Translations under genes and position numbers: made by a program | Assembly: GCF_000473245.1 (NCBI RefSeq) | Contig: NC_022524.1 | Location: 3,248,501 to 3,312,500, forward strand | Direction of reading: 5' to 3' | DNA from: Bacillus infantis NRRL B-14911 | GTDB lineage: Bacteria > Bacillota > Bacilli > Bacillales > Cytobacillaceae | Length of the DNA stretch: 64,000 nucleotides | The notes under the pieces: model-generated | What the model was told of the DNA's origin: nothing | Databases searched by the model: none | What the model saw: only the letters and a program-made list of their open reading frames with translations | Part shown: positions 55,181 through 63,961 of the stretch, in pieces | How the letters are laid out: each line of letters opens with the position of its first letter | Position numbering within the stretch: position 1 is the first letter of the stretch

Positions 55181-56146
55181 TCATTTATTTTTGATAAGCC
55201 AGGCAGCGCCAATGACTCCGGCGTCATTGCCAAGAGTGGCAATATCAATTGACGTGGACACCGCAACCCTTGGAAAAGCAAAACGGGCAAACTGAGCTTT
55301 GACAGGATCCAGCAGTATGCTTCCGGCTTTGGAAACGCCGCCGCCGAGCACGATCTTCTCAGGGTTGAGTGTATTGGCAATATTGGCCAGCACAAGCCCC
55401 AGATGGAAGGAAACTTCTTCAATAACCTTGCCGGCTGTATCGTCTTCCTGTCTGGCTGCATCGAAGACATCTTTAGCAGATAAGAATCCATAATTCCTGT
55501 GCAATTCATGCAGCATGCCTTCATCTTGTCCCTTTTTCATCTTGTCCAGCGCAATCCTCACAATACCAGTAGCCGAAGCGATCGTCTCCAGGCAGCCGGT
55601 TTTGCCGCAATTGCAGGGAGCTCCGCCTTCAGGAATAGCGGCAATATGACCAATTTCCCCGGCCGCTCCGCTTGTTCCCTGGACTATGTCGCCGTTGGCG
55701 ATTACCCCTCCGCCGACTCCAGTTCCGAGTGTGACACATACAAGGTCTTTAGCGCCGTCCCCGGCACCCTTCCACATTTCACCCAGCGCGGCACAATTGG
55801 CATCATTATCTATGATGACCGGCAAAGAGGTTTCCACTTCAAGCAGATCCTTTAAAGGATAATTATCTTTCCAGCCAAGATTTACAGTATTATAAACGAC
55901 ACCTGAAGCAAGATCTACCGGGCCGGGCGCCCCCATTCCGATGCCGGCAACATTTTCCTTGCTGTGATCCAGTTCTTCAAGCTTCAGATCAATTGCTTTG
56001 GCAATATTAATGGTGATATTCTTGCCATAATTAGAATTATCAGTCGGTATCTCCCATTTATGAATGATTTCTCCGTAAAAATTCAAAAAAGCCAATTTGG
56101 TTGTCGTTCCTCCCAAATCCACTCCGATCAGCCATTTTTCAGCCAT
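55181..56146 (-). CDS. glcK: Glucokinase, ROK family
   Basis: ATP-dependent glucose kinase. ATP motif [12 protein letters not shown] near residue 10, catalytic aspartate in [13 protein letters not shown], the ROK zinc site HIAAI with [10 protein letters not shown], and [10 protein letters not shown]. Length is 321 residues, as in B. subtilis GlcK. The ATG at 56144-56146 has AAAAGGTGA upstream and is 18 bases after yqgQ, so the two form an operon. Confidence 0.95.
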   Translation of the reverse strand: MAEKWLIGVDLGGTTTKLAFLNFYGEIIHKWEIPTDNSNYGKNITINIAKAIDLKLEELDHSKENVAGIGMGAPGPVDLASGVVYNTVNLGWKDNYPLKDLLEVETSLPVIIDNDANCAALGEMWKGAGDGAKDLVCVTLGTGVGGGVIANGDIVQGTSGAAGEIGHIAAIPEGGAPCNCGKTGCLETIASATGIVRIALDKMKKGQDEGMLHELHRNYGFLSAKDVFDAARQEDDTAGKVIEEVSFHLGLVLANIANTLNPEKIVLGGGVSKAGSILLDPVKAQFARFAFPRVAVSTSIDIATLGNDAGVIGAAWLIKNK

Positions 56147-56164
56147 TATTGTCACCTTTTCCTT

Positions 56165-56368
56165 CTATCGTTTGTTTTTAAGCTGCAGCTGCCTTTCGTG
56201 CCTGACGAGCAAAAGAGCAGTCTGAAAATCCTTTGGATCAATCAGCTGGGACTGCCGGAGCTCCATCAGCTCCTCTTCCATCAGCTCAAGGTCAGCCGAC
56301 CTGTCTCCAATATAAATGAAGGTCCCATACTTTTTTAGAAATTGCTGTACATCATAAATGCTTTTCAT
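56165..56368 (-). CDS. yqgQ: YqgQ family protein (DUF910)
   Basis: A 67-residue protein with the YqgQ pattern MKSIYDVQQFLKKYGTFIY, GDRSADLELMEEELMELRQ and a basic C-terminus; a helical fold predicted to bind nucleic acid. The ATG at 56366-56368 has AGAGGG upstream. It is always linked to glcK in Bacillus. Confidence 0.92.
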   Translation of the reverse strand: MKSIYDVQQFLKKYGTFIYIGDRSADLELMEEELMELRQSQLIDPKDFQTALLLVRHERQLQLKNKR

Positions 56369-56651
56369 TCTCAACCCTCTTACTATTGGTTTGCTTTCAT
56401 ATTTTTGCAGCGGTTACATCAAAAGTATAATCGAAAAACATAGCTATCTCAATGGAAAACAGCAGCTTGAGATCTTTTTAAGGCTGAACAAGACAAACGG
56501 CTCAGCAGGCAGCAGCTCAAGCAGCCTTCCAGAACAGATGGGCCGGGGGATAAGCTTTTTCATATTGCACCAAACCAAAAATACCATGTTGATTCATCAG
56601 CAATGATAATTAGAGTTTCAACAAATAAGCCCAGCAATTTGGATACAAAAA

Positions 56652-56676
56652 AAACCCCTCACATCAAGAGGGGCTT
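56652..56676 (-). terminator. Terminator of the SpoVAF-like gene
   Basis: Stem CCCCTC/GAGGGG (56655-56660 with 56668-56673) followed by TTTTTTTT on the minus strand. The rest of the 56369-56654 gap shows nothing beyond a possible yqgQ promoter. Confidence 0.8.
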
Positions 56677-56697
56677 TGCCAATATCCAATGTATCTT

Positions 56698-58158
56698 TCA
56701 ACGATCAGGATCTTTGGGATGAAGAAACCGCGGACGCCTGTTTTTCAGGGGAATCGGCGATCTTAGCAGCACATCCCTGAATGCCCTTAAGTTGAACGGA
56801 AGAAACGGCCAAAGGTAAGGGACACCAAATGAATTGATTCTCGCAAGCATAAAGATAAGGAATGTTACCGCAAGCATGAATCCATATTCATGGAATGCTG
56901 CTGTGGCCAGCAGCAGAAATATTCTGACAAGCCTGTTGGCGAGGCTCATTTCATAGCTTGGAGTTGAAAAGGTGCCGATCGCTGCAATGGCGAGGTACAA
57001 AACTACCTCATTGATGAACAGCCCAACCTCTACGGCCACCTGGCCGATCATCAGGGCGGCGACAAGCCCCAAGGCTGTCGCAAGGGCGGAAGGAGTATGT
57101 ATGGCAGCCATCCGAAGCATATCAAGTCCAAGCTCAATGATCAAAAACTGAAGGATAAGAGGCAGCTCACCCACTTCATTCGGTCCGATATAGGCAAGGT
57201 TTTCCGGGAGCAATTCAGGCTTTACGGCCAGCAGATAATAAAACGGCAGCAGGAAAATCGACGCCCAGACTGCAAGAAAACGGACAAATCGCAGATACGC
57301 TCCAATCATCGGCTTGTTCCTGTATTCTTCTGCGTGCTGTAGATGGTGCCAGAAGGTGGTCGGGGTTATCATCACACTTGGCGAGCCATCGATCATAATG
57401 CATATATGGCCCTCAAACAAGTGGGTCGCTGCCGTGTCGGGGCGTTCGGTATACCTGACCATCGGAAACGGGTTCCAGTGCCTGCCTGAAATGAACTCCT
57501 CAATCGTTTTTTCAGCCATCGGGAGGCCGTCTGTATCAATCTTTGATAGAGCTTCCTTTATTTTCTTCACTGTATCCGGATCAGCAATGTCCTCGATATA
57601 GCTGACCACAATATCAGTCTTTGACCTTCTCCCCACCTGCATATATTCCATGCGCAAAGTACGGTCCCGGATCCGCCTCCGTGTTAATGCTGTATTGAAG
57701 ACAAGGGTTTCAACGAACCCGTCCCTCGATCCCCTGACCACTCTTTCCGTATCAGGCTCCTCCGGCCCCCTGACAGGATAGGTCCGCGCATCAATCAGGA
57801 TCGCTTTGTCCACGCCATCTGCAAATAATGCTGTGGGGCCAGACAGTACAGCATCCACGACCTTGTCAAGATCATCCAGAGTCTCTACCTCAACATACGG
57901 GATATAGGTTTTGACAAGCTTTGCCAGGGTGTCCCCTTCCAGCTGTTCTTTATCCAGGCTTGAAAGCAATTTCATCAGATAATGGAGAATATCATCTTTC
58001 ACAAATCCATCAACCAGATACAGTGCCATTTCCCTTTCAGCATATTCCACATTCAGCTGAATCACATCAAAGCTCTTATCAACCCCGAGCGCTTCTTTCA
58101 GATAGGCGGTATTTTCCCGGAGAACGGGGCTGACATGCTTTTTCGTTCCTTCCATCAT
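56698..58158 (-). CDS. spoVAF: GerA/SpoVAF-family spore germination protein
   Basis: A 486-residue GerA-type subunit A: a large N-terminal soluble domain (about 1-290, with RGSRDGFVETLVFNTALTRRRIR and TTFWHHLQHAEE), then about five membrane helices and the RPRFLHPKDPDR C-terminus typical of SpoVAF. It belongs with nutrient-receptor proteins in spore germination. In B. subtilis spoVAF closes the spoVA operon; here the gene stands alone. The start is ATG 58156-58158, or the next codon; AGGA lies seven bases upstream. A SigG promoter is expected but not clear. Confidence 0.88.
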   Translation of the reverse strand: MMEGTKKHVSPVLRENTAYLKEALGVDKSFDVIQLNVEYAEREMALYLVDGFVKDDILHYLMKLLSSLDKEQLEGDTLAKLVKTYIPYVEVETLDDLDKVVDAVLSGPTALFADGVDKAILIDARTYPVRGPEEPDTERVVRGSRDGFVETLVFNTALTRRRIRDRTLRMEYMQVGRRSKTDIVVSYIEDIADPDTVKKIKEALSKIDTDGLPMAEKTIEEFISGRHWNPFPMVRYTERPDTAATHLFEGHICIMIDGSPSVMITPTTFWHHLQHAEEYRNKPMIGAYLRFVRFLAVWASIFLLPFYYLLAVKPELLPENLAYIGPNEVGELPLILQFLIIELGLDMLRMAAIHTPSALATALGLVAALMIGQVAVEVGLFINEVVLYLAIAAIGTFSTPSYEMSLANRLVRIFLLLATAAFHEYGFMLAVTFLIFMLARINSFGVPYLWPFLPFNLRAFRDVLLRSPIPLKNRRPRFLHPKDPDR

Positions 58159-58307
58159 CAACACATCCTGACAGTATAAACATCTTATTCCAAATCAATA
58201 GTCTCATCATAGACAATGGATGGAAAAAACATACCATGCCGGGAAATTATCCAGTTCATCTTTGAGGAAGATATACTTGAGCAGTTAACCATTACGGACT
58301 GGCATAC

Positions 58308-58339
58308 TAAAAAGGTACAGCTCTACTTGAGCTGCACCT
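58308..58339 (-). terminator. Terminator of gluP
   Basis: An 11-bp stem AGGTACAGCTC/GAGCTGCACCT with one mismatch (58313-58323 with 58329-58339), then TTTTTAG on the minus strand; it overlaps the gluP stop. Confidence 0.75.
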
Positions 58340-59858
58340 CATTACCTGTGATTTCTTCCAGCAAAAGTCTATAACCCTCTTCAGAGGGGTTCAGTTCAAT
58401 TGCCTGTTCTGCATATTCTTTGGCCTTTGCAGTATCCTGCTCATTATAGGAAATGACGGCAAGATAGTAATACGCCCCATCCAGATCAGGCTGTTCAGCG
58501 ACAAGCTCTTCAAGCCTGTTCCTTGCCTTCTCTGCTTCTCCTCTCTCCAGCTCCAGATAAGACAGAAGCAGCCGCATTTCAGCAGAAGAACTTTCTGAGT
58601 TTTCCACCCTTTCACTAACAAGGCTGTACGCTTTATCATATTCCCTGTTCTTGGTGTATTCCTGCGCCATTACAAAAACAGATTCCTCATCAAGCTCCCT
58701 GTCAGGACTGAAGCCATAGGAGAGCCCTGAATAAATGACGGCAGATGCCAGTACAAGGAAAAGGAGCTGTATACCGAATCTTCTTTTTTTAGGCAAATGG
58801 ACCATACCGGCTGCAAGGAAGCCTCCTGCAAGGCCGCCAAGATGACCGGCATTATCGATGCCCGGTACAGAAAAACCAAAAAGCAGATTGATGCCGAGTA
58901 CAATCAGGATGTTCAGCCCCATGGTCCTGAAGAATAATTTGGGCTGAATCAGGCCGAAATAGAGAAGTGCACCGAAACAGCCAAAAATGGCTCCGCTCGC
59001 ACCCGCAGAAACACTTGAGTTGAACAGGAAGCTGGCCAGGGCGCCCATGAAACCTGCCAGAATATAAATGAACAGGAACCGTGTGCTTCCATATATCCTT
59101 TCTACAGCTGTTCCCAGATAATAAAGGGCCAATGTATTCATGATCAGATGCAGCAGACCGATATGAAGCACAATCGGTGTAAAGAAACGCCACCACTCAC
59201 CTTCTAGAATGAGCGGATTGTATTTTGCCCCATATTCAATCAGCACTGAGGTTATCTCGCTTCCTCCATTAGCTTCCAGCCAAAAGAACATGGCTACCTG
59301 GATAAAGATAAAAAGGTAGGTGAAAATCGGTCTGCCCTGATTAAAAACAGCCTTATCTGCTTTCACTTTATCAGCTGCATTTCCCAGGGCAGCACGCTTT
59401 ACGTTTTCTACTTCTGCTTCTTCATACTCCTGCTTTAAGTCAAATGAAATGGAAGTGCCGAGAAAATCCCCTGCTTTCTTCAGCCCATCTTCATAGCCTG
59501 CCCGGTCAATCAGGATATTGGCCACCTTCGTTTTGCCCCCTGCACCGGAAGGCGGATCAAGCCTGAATGTATAATCATCAACCGGCGGATAAGCCGTTAT
59601 ATATATATTGAGGATAGTCAGCTCTCTTTTTCTGACCTGCTTCCTTATGTTTTCTCCATTCGCTGCTGTGAGGTCAATATCGCGCTGGAGCGAATTTCCC
59701 CAATCCAGATTTCTCCGCAGCAGCCTGACTACCTGTGTATCCTTGCTTTCCAGTTTTTCGAGCCAGATTTCGTTCTGGTTCTTCGACATCTGCACAAGCC
59801 TGTAGTCTTTTTCGGCAATCAAAAAATAGGCCAGCCTCCAAAATAAATAATCTTCCAT
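58323..59858 (-). CDS. gluP: Rhomboid intramembrane protease GluP/YqgP
   Basis: Rhomboid protease of 511 residues. An N-terminal cytoplasmic domain (about 1-170) precedes a six-helix rhomboid core with catalytic serine S288 in GASGAIFG and histidine H339 in NAGHLGGL, then TPR-like repeats at the C-terminus. These positions equal the known B. subtilis catalytic residues, which supports the ATG at 59856-59858; a TTG at 59867 fits the AGGGG site slightly better. In B. subtilis it cleaves a magnesium transporter. Confidence 0.95.
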   Translation of the reverse strand: MEDYLFWRLAYFLIAEKDYRLVQMSKNQNEIWLEKLESKDTQVVRLLRRNLDWGNSLQRDIDLTAANGENIRKQVRKRELTILNIYITAYPPVDDYTFRLDPPSGAGGKTKVANILIDRAGYEDGLKKAGDFLGTSISFDLKQEYEEAEVENVKRAALGNAADKVKADKAVFNQGRPIFTYLFIFIQVAMFFWLEANGGSEITSVLIEYGAKYNPLILEGEWWRFFTPIVLHIGLLHLIMNTLALYYLGTAVERIYGSTRFLFIYILAGFMGALASFLFNSSVSAGASGAIFGCFGALLYFGLIQPKLFFRTMGLNILIVLGINLLFGFSVPGIDNAGHLGGLAGGFLAAGMVHLPKKRRFGIQLLFLVLASAVIYSGLSYGFSPDRELDEESVFVMAQEYTKNREYDKAYSLVSERVENSESSSAEMRLLLSYLELERGEAEKARNRLEELVAEQPDLDGAYYYLAVISYNEQDTAKAKEYAEQAIELNPSEEGYRLLLEEITGNEVQLK

Positions 59859-60040
59859 ATATACCAATGCTTCCCCTACTTTCTTTGGCAACTCCGGCGC
59901 ATTTACCCTCTTACACTATAGGCAATGCCCTCTCCTTTTGTCTAGCACCTGCTCCCGAACGTTCAGCAGTTATACATTTTTTCCTTATTTGCGCCCATCC
60001 TAAACAGACTTAAACAAATTGAACGGCATTTTCCCAAAAT

Positions 60041-60066
60041 AAAAAGGCCCTTACTGGACCTTTTTT
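60041..60066 (-). terminator. Terminator of yqgO
   Basis: Imperfect stem AAAAAGG.CC with GG.CCTTTTT (60041-60050 with 60055-60066) and a T run on the minus strand. Confidence 0.65.
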
Positions 60067-60084
60067 CGGGCAATTCCGGCAAGC

Positions 60085-60276
60085 TTACCAGCCTGTGTTT
60101 CCGGAAAACACCGATTTCATCATTTTATTCCTTACGCCTGGCACATTCATCAATGAAGTAACAAACAGGCGGCGCAGGACAGAGCTTCCCAGCACTGTAT
60201 TCACCACTCGAAAACGGTTTTGATAAAGATAATATCCCCCGATGCCAATGGCTAATATGGAAATAATCCGTGACAT
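60085..60276 (-). CDS. yqgO: Small membrane-associated protein YqgO
   Basis: A 63-residue protein with one N-terminal hydrophobic segment (ISILAIGIGGYYLYQ) and a basic remainder with RRLFVTSLMNVPG. AGGAGGGATG precedes the ATG. The position upstream of gluP matches B. subtilis yqgO; function unknown. Confidence 0.7.
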   Translation of the reverse strand: MSRIISILAIGIGGYYLYQNRFRVVNTVLGSSVLRRLFVTSLMNVPGVRNKMMKSVFSGNTGW

Positions 60277-60361
60277 ACATCATCCCTCCTGAGATTATTT
60301 TTAACGAAAAACTCCATATTATCCATCAGCATTAAATGTTGCAGCCGGGTGCCTGTATGTA

Positions 60362-61153
60362 TTATGACAGCCAAAGCAGGCAGCCGATCCACAAAAGAGA
60401 AGCAGCTGACCCGCTTGCAAAATTAACAGCATCGTTGGTCATCCATCTGAACCCGGAAACCAATTCAGACCTGTTTCCGCAATGTTTGCTTTTTTCCATC
60501 TCGGCCCCGCAGAATCCACATCTGTATGAAGCCTGCCAATAGGCGCCGATAAAGGTATCCAGTATATTACCGATGCATCCGAACAGAAAGATGGCCATCA
60601 TATGCTCTGAAGAAAAGGAAAAAAGCAAAGCTGCTCCCCCAGCTATAACCAGCGAGCCTGCTGCACCTGCTGCCGACCCAAGGACGCTTACTGCCCCGGA
60701 TGTCCCTGCTGATGCTTTTCTCCATGTCCTGATGGAGATAGGGGAGGATTTGCTCAAAGCCCCTATCTCTGAAGACCAGGTATCCGAATTGGCGCTGGCC
60801 AGGGAAATAGAAAAGGCAGAAAGCCACAGGATCTGCGGATCAAAAGCGTATATGATGCTGAAGAGTGCAGCAAGCCCCCCATTGGCTGCGACCTGAAGCC
60901 AGTTTCTCTGCGCTCCCTTTCCCTGCTTTTCTTCCATCGCTGTTTTTTGTTTCTTTTTATATACCGACCAAAAGCTGGATGTTAAAAAAAACAGCCCCAG
61001 AAGAGCCAGCCCCCGCCAGCCGGTCCCCATAACTATGCATATTCCCGCTGCTGCGGCTGCAATGCTCCCTGACGGAGCCAGAAGCCGAAGCTTCAGGCTT
61101 AGGAAAGCTGCGAGCAGCACAAAAGCTGCCGGCCATAAAAAATCAAACATCAT
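60362..61153 (-). CDS. DUF92 integral membrane protein
   Basis: A 263-residue protein with five or six membrane helices and the DUF92 hallmark SANSDTWSSEIGALSKSSP. That family includes plant VTE6 (phytyl-phosphate kinase), so a CTP-dependent polyprenyl-phosphate kinase role is possible but unproven. A cysteine motif YRCGFCGAEMEKSKHCG near residue 215 suggests metal binding. It overlaps yqgN by 11 bases; the pair is likely cotranscribed. Confidence 0.82.
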   Translation of the reverse strand: MMFDFLWPAAFVLLAAFLSLKLRLLAPSGSIAAAAAGICIVMGTGWRGLALLGLFFLTSSFWSVYKKKQKTAMEEKQGKGAQRNWLQVAANGGLAALFSIIYAFDPQILWLSAFSISLASANSDTWSSEIGALSKSSPISIRTWRKASAGTSGAVSVLGSAAGAAGSLVIAGGAALLFSFSSEHMMAIFLFGCIGNILDTFIGAYWQASYRCGFCGAEMEKSKHCGNRSELVSGFRWMTNDAVNFASGSAASLLWIGCLLWLS

Positions 61154-61700
61154 CAGGAGCTGTAATAATCATATCAATTTTTTTGTCGTGGGGCTCAACA
61201 GGCATTTCAGGAACCATTTGCATGCGGAAGGCAAGGGAAATGGTGTCCCCGCCATATCCGGCTAGCCAGCGGTCATAATAGCCTCCTCCGAAGCCAAGCC
61301 GCAAGCCGCCGGAACAATAAGCAAGGCCGGGGACAATCATCAGGCCGAATTCCTCCGGCTCAATCTTTTCTGTCAATGCTTCAATAGGTTCCAATAAACC
61401 GTAATACACGGATTCCAGCTCGAGGAAGGAAGTCAGCCTCCTGAATTCCATCTTTCTATCCGCAGGAAAGCATTTAGGGACTGCGACCCTCTTTCCTTCC
61501 TCCCAGGCGCGGCGGATAATTTGCAGGGTATCCGGTTCAGGAAACCTGGAGACTGTTATCCCGATTGTATCTGCCTTTTTCCAGCTTTCTTCATTATATA
61601 GCCTTTGTGCCAGCTGATAGGACCATTGTTCATATTCCTGTTTCGTTATTTCCGAAAGCTTCTCTTTCACTTCTTTCCGAAGCTTATTTTTATCTGCCAA
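61143..61700 (-). CDS. yqgN: 5-formyltetrahydrofolate cyclo-ligase
   Basis: Converts 5-formyl-THF to methenyl-THF with ATP, keeping the folate pool usable for the glycine cleavage and other one-carbon enzymes. Motifs: KNKLRKEVKEKL at the start, PKCFPADRKMEF, VPGLAYCSGGLRLGFGGGYYDRWL. Length is 185 residues. It overlaps the DUF92 gene. Confidence 0.93.
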   Translation of the reverse strand: MADKNKLRKEVKEKLSEITKQEYEQWSYQLAQRLYNEESWKKADTIGITVSRFPEPDTLQIIRRAWEEGKRVAVPKCFPADRKMEFRRLTSFLELESVYYGLLEPIEALTEKIEPEEFGLMIVPGLAYCSGGLRLGFGGGYYDRWLAGYGGDTISLAFRMQMVPEMPVEPHDKKIDMIITAPDDV

Positions 61701-61781
61701 GTCATTTCCTTCCCTTCAGAGCCTTTTTCTTCATCATAGCATAATAGGGGATATGAAGAGGAATATACGGATGAAGAAAAA

Positions 61782-61804
61782 AAAAGCCCGGACAAGTCCG
61801 GACT
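61782..61804 (-). terminator. Second terminator after rpmG
   Basis: Stem AGCCCGGAC/GTCCGGACT (61785-61793 with 61796-61804) and a long T run on the minus strand. Confidence 0.7.
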
Positions 61805-61814
61805 CTAAAAATGA

Positions 61815-61845
61815 AAACAAAAAAACAGTGGAAGAATCCACTGTT
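61815..61845 (-). terminator. Terminator of rpmG
   Basis: Stem AACAGTGG/CCACTGTT (61824-61831 with 61838-61845), then TTTTTTTG on the minus strand; it overlaps the rpmG stop. Confidence 0.8.
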
Positions 61846-61994
61846 TATTTTGTTTCGCGGTGCAATGTAACACGCTTCAATCTTGGGCTGTATTTCTTAA
61901 GCTCAAGACGATCTGGGTTGTTACGTTTATTTTTTTTAGTAATATAGTTACGATCACCAGTCTCTGTGCAAGCCAACGTAATGTTCACACGCAT
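61845..61994 (-). CDS. rpmGA: 50S ribosomal protein L33, zinc-free form
   Basis: A 49-residue L33: [19 protein letters not shown], then [19 protein letters not shown] and HRETK. Only one cysteine (C9) remains; the two CXXC pairs of the zinc form are replaced by ACTETG and YSPRLK, so it should not bind zinc. This is the RpmGA type of B. subtilis, found at the same position. GGAGGG precedes the ATG. It is too short for most ORF cut-offs. Confidence 0.95.
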   Translation of the reverse strand: MRVNITLACTETGDRNYITKKNKRNNPDRLELKKYSPRLKRVTLHRETK

Positions 61995-62105
61995 GTAATT
62001 TCCCTCCAAACTATGTTTCATCCTAGTTCGTTCATACGACTTTTCTATAATATCATTAATTCAGCTTAAATGCTAGTCCGTTTTTTCATGACTTTTAATT
62101 TTTGA

Positions 62106-62681
62106 TCAAACATTCTTATCCAGCGGCCTTAGCGAAACAGAAGCCCCTCCATGGACCATATTTTTTGCTGGTATGGAAATCTCCAAAAGCAGCACACTGG
62201 AAGTCTCCCCCCTGATCATCGGGACATAATTCAATATTCCCCTTTTTTCATGCTTCCAGATTTGTCCGTCCAAAGCAGCACTCATGGACAGGGCCGAAAG
62301 CTGTGTCCGATTCCTGCAGGGTGAATCAGGAGTGATCAGGAACAGCTTGTTATTACATGCGTGATAAATCGCCTCTCTTGAAGGTGAAACAAATGAAAAA
62401 GCCTCGCCCGCTGCTTCCTGATAAAAAGCAAACAATAATTTAACAGAGATGGAAGATGCTTGTTCATTTGCCACTTTCGCAAAAAATAAATCAGATTCTG
62501 TTTCGGCCTTTTCTTGGCTAAAAGAGACCGTAACTCCTTTTTTAAGAAAAATCTCCCCGCCATATCCCTTTTCCTGCCAGCAGGTCCGGCCTTCCAGCCA
62601 TACTCCCTGCCTGACGAGCAGCTTCCCGCCTGCCCGCCTGCTGTCTTGGTCCAAATCTTGCAGATTGGCTGATTGTCTCAT
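62106..62681 (-). CDS. Uncharacterised 191-residue protein
   Basis: I do not recognise a family. It is a soluble, beta-rich protein with segments such as GGKLLVRQGVWLEGRTCWQ, KKGVTVSFSQE, SREAIYHACNNKLFLITP and LNYVPMIRGE, and four cysteines. No signal peptide. It lies between the glycosyltransferase and rpmG on the same strand, 41 bases after the glycosyltransferase stop, so it is likely in the same transcript. A role linked to glycan synthesis is only a guess from context. Confidence 0.6.
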   Translation of the reverse strand: MRQSANLQDLDQDSRRAGGKLLVRQGVWLEGRTCWQEKGYGGEIFLKKGVTVSFSQEKAETESDLFFAKVANEQASSISVKLLFAFYQEAAGEAFSFVSPSREAIYHACNNKLFLITPDSPCRNRTQLSALSMSAALDGQIWKHEKRGILNYVPMIRGETSSVLLLEISIPAKNMVHGGASVSLRPLDKNV

Positions 62682-62722
62682 TGCCTCGCACCTTTATCCC
62701 TTCTATATAGTCAGATGGCCCG

Positions 62723-63961
62723 CTAGATTCTGCAGCCCAGCACACAGTCTTCAATCACCCGTTTGGTTTCTTCAGCGATCCTGTCCCAGCTGAACAGCTG
62801 CAGAGCCGCAGTCTTTCCCATGCTTCCGATCACTTCGGCTTCTTGTTCATTGCAAAGGAGGAAAGCGGCTTGTTCCTTAAAGCTTTGAGCACTTCCCGGC
62901 TCCATCAGCAGACCTGTTCTTCTATGGCTGATAATCCCTTTCAGGCCGCCTGTGTCTGACACGATGGTAGGTTTGCCATGCATCATCGATTCCAGCGCCA
63001 CTATACCAAAAGGCTCATATTCACTTGGAAAAACCGCAACATTACATAGTGAAAATAAAGCGTTGCGCTGCTCATCACCAATGAATCCTATAAAGAATAC
63101 GGTCCCGGACAGCCCCATTTCTTCCGTTTTCCTTCTATAGAAATCCAATAGCGGACCTTTTCCAGCTATAAAATAATACACATCCGGAAACTCTTCTTTC
63201 ATGAGGGCTGCTGCTTCCAATAGGGTATCAAAGCCTTTTTCCTTCACCATTCTGCCAAGGGAAAATACTAGCCTTCTGTGCGGGTCAACTGGCAGCTGGC
63301 TTAAAACATCTTTTTCCGGCTGGCGAAAATCACCAGGATGAATTCCATTGGCTATGATGTGAACAGGCTTTCCTTCTATATGAAAGATTTTCCGGATCTC
63401 ATCTCTCATATATCTGCTGCAGACAATCAGCATATCTGCAGCCTCAGCCAGCCTGCTTTCCTTCTGATGAATGAACTTCTGTATTTCCGTATATATGCCC
63501 TTATTCCTTCCATATTCCGTTGCATGTATCGTTGCCAAGAGCGGTATGCCGAGCTCAGATTTCAGCGATTCTGAAGCTGGTCCTGCAAGCCAGTCATGTG
63601 CATGTATGAGGGAGAAGCGGTGGATACGTGCCAGCTCCAGCCCTTTTTCAGCCATAGCCAGATTCAGGCTCCCTACCCAGTACAGAAAATCTTCTTCTGC
63701 AGCAGCAAGCGGCTTCACCCGATGGACAGTGACTCCATCTGCACTCTCCTCCTTCGGCGCGCCGTCTGTACCGGCAGTAAGAACATGAACGTCGAAGCCT
63801 TTTCCTGCAAGGCTGGTGGCCAGTCCATGGACATGACGGGAAAGGCCTCCGACGATATTGGGCGGGTACTCCCAGGACAGCATCAGTATCTTTGGCAAAC
63901 TGCCCTTTTCGGCAATATGCTCTCCTCTGCCTCCAATTGCTGCAAGGATGGGTGATTTCAC
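62723..63961 (-). CDS. yqgM: GT4-family glycosyltransferase (YqgM-like)
   Basis: Rossmann-fold GT-B glycosyltransferase: LMLSWEYPPNIVGGLSRHVHG (cut here as two motifs, LMLSWEYPPN and GGLSRHV), HAHDWLAGP, ANGIHPGDF, SLGRMVKEKGFDTLLEA, and the donor-binding EPFGIVALESM. About 412 residues from a GTG at 63959-63961 that has GGAGG eight bases upstream. A TTG at 63898 would start directly at the family N-terminus. The frame has no stop through position 64000, so a longer gene, even a fusion, cannot be excluded. Substrate unknown; NDP-sugar transfer to a surface or storage glycan is likely. Confidence 0.85.
   Translation of the reverse strand: MKSPILAAIGGRGEHIAEKGSLPKILMLSWEYPPNIVGGLSRHVHGLATSLAGKGFDVHVLTAGTDGAPKEESADGVTVHRVKPLAAAEEDFLYWVGSLNLAMAEKGLELARIHRFSLIHAHDWLAGPASESLKSELGIPLLATIHATEYGRNKGIYTEIQKFIHQKESRLAEAADMLIVCSRYMRDEIRKIFHIEGKPVHIIANGIHPGDFRQPEKDVLSQLPVDPHRRLVFSLGRMVKEKGFDTLLEAAALMKEEFPDVYYFIAGKGPLLDFYRRKTEEMGLSGTVFFIGFIGDEQRNALFSLCNVAVFPSEYEPFGIVALESMMHGKPTIVSDTGGLKGIISHRRTGLLMEPGSAQSFKEQAAFLLCNEQEAEVIGSMGKTAALQLFSWDRIAEETKRVIEDCVLGCRI

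Noticed and set aside
55006-55194. 62-codon plus-strand frame near glcK
   Set aside because: It reads through two terminator hairpins and into the antisense of glcK, and has no ribosome site.
56358-56606. 82-codon plus-strand frame in the yqgQ upstream gap
   Set aside because: No ribosome site, low-complexity serine stretch and no neighbour in that direction.
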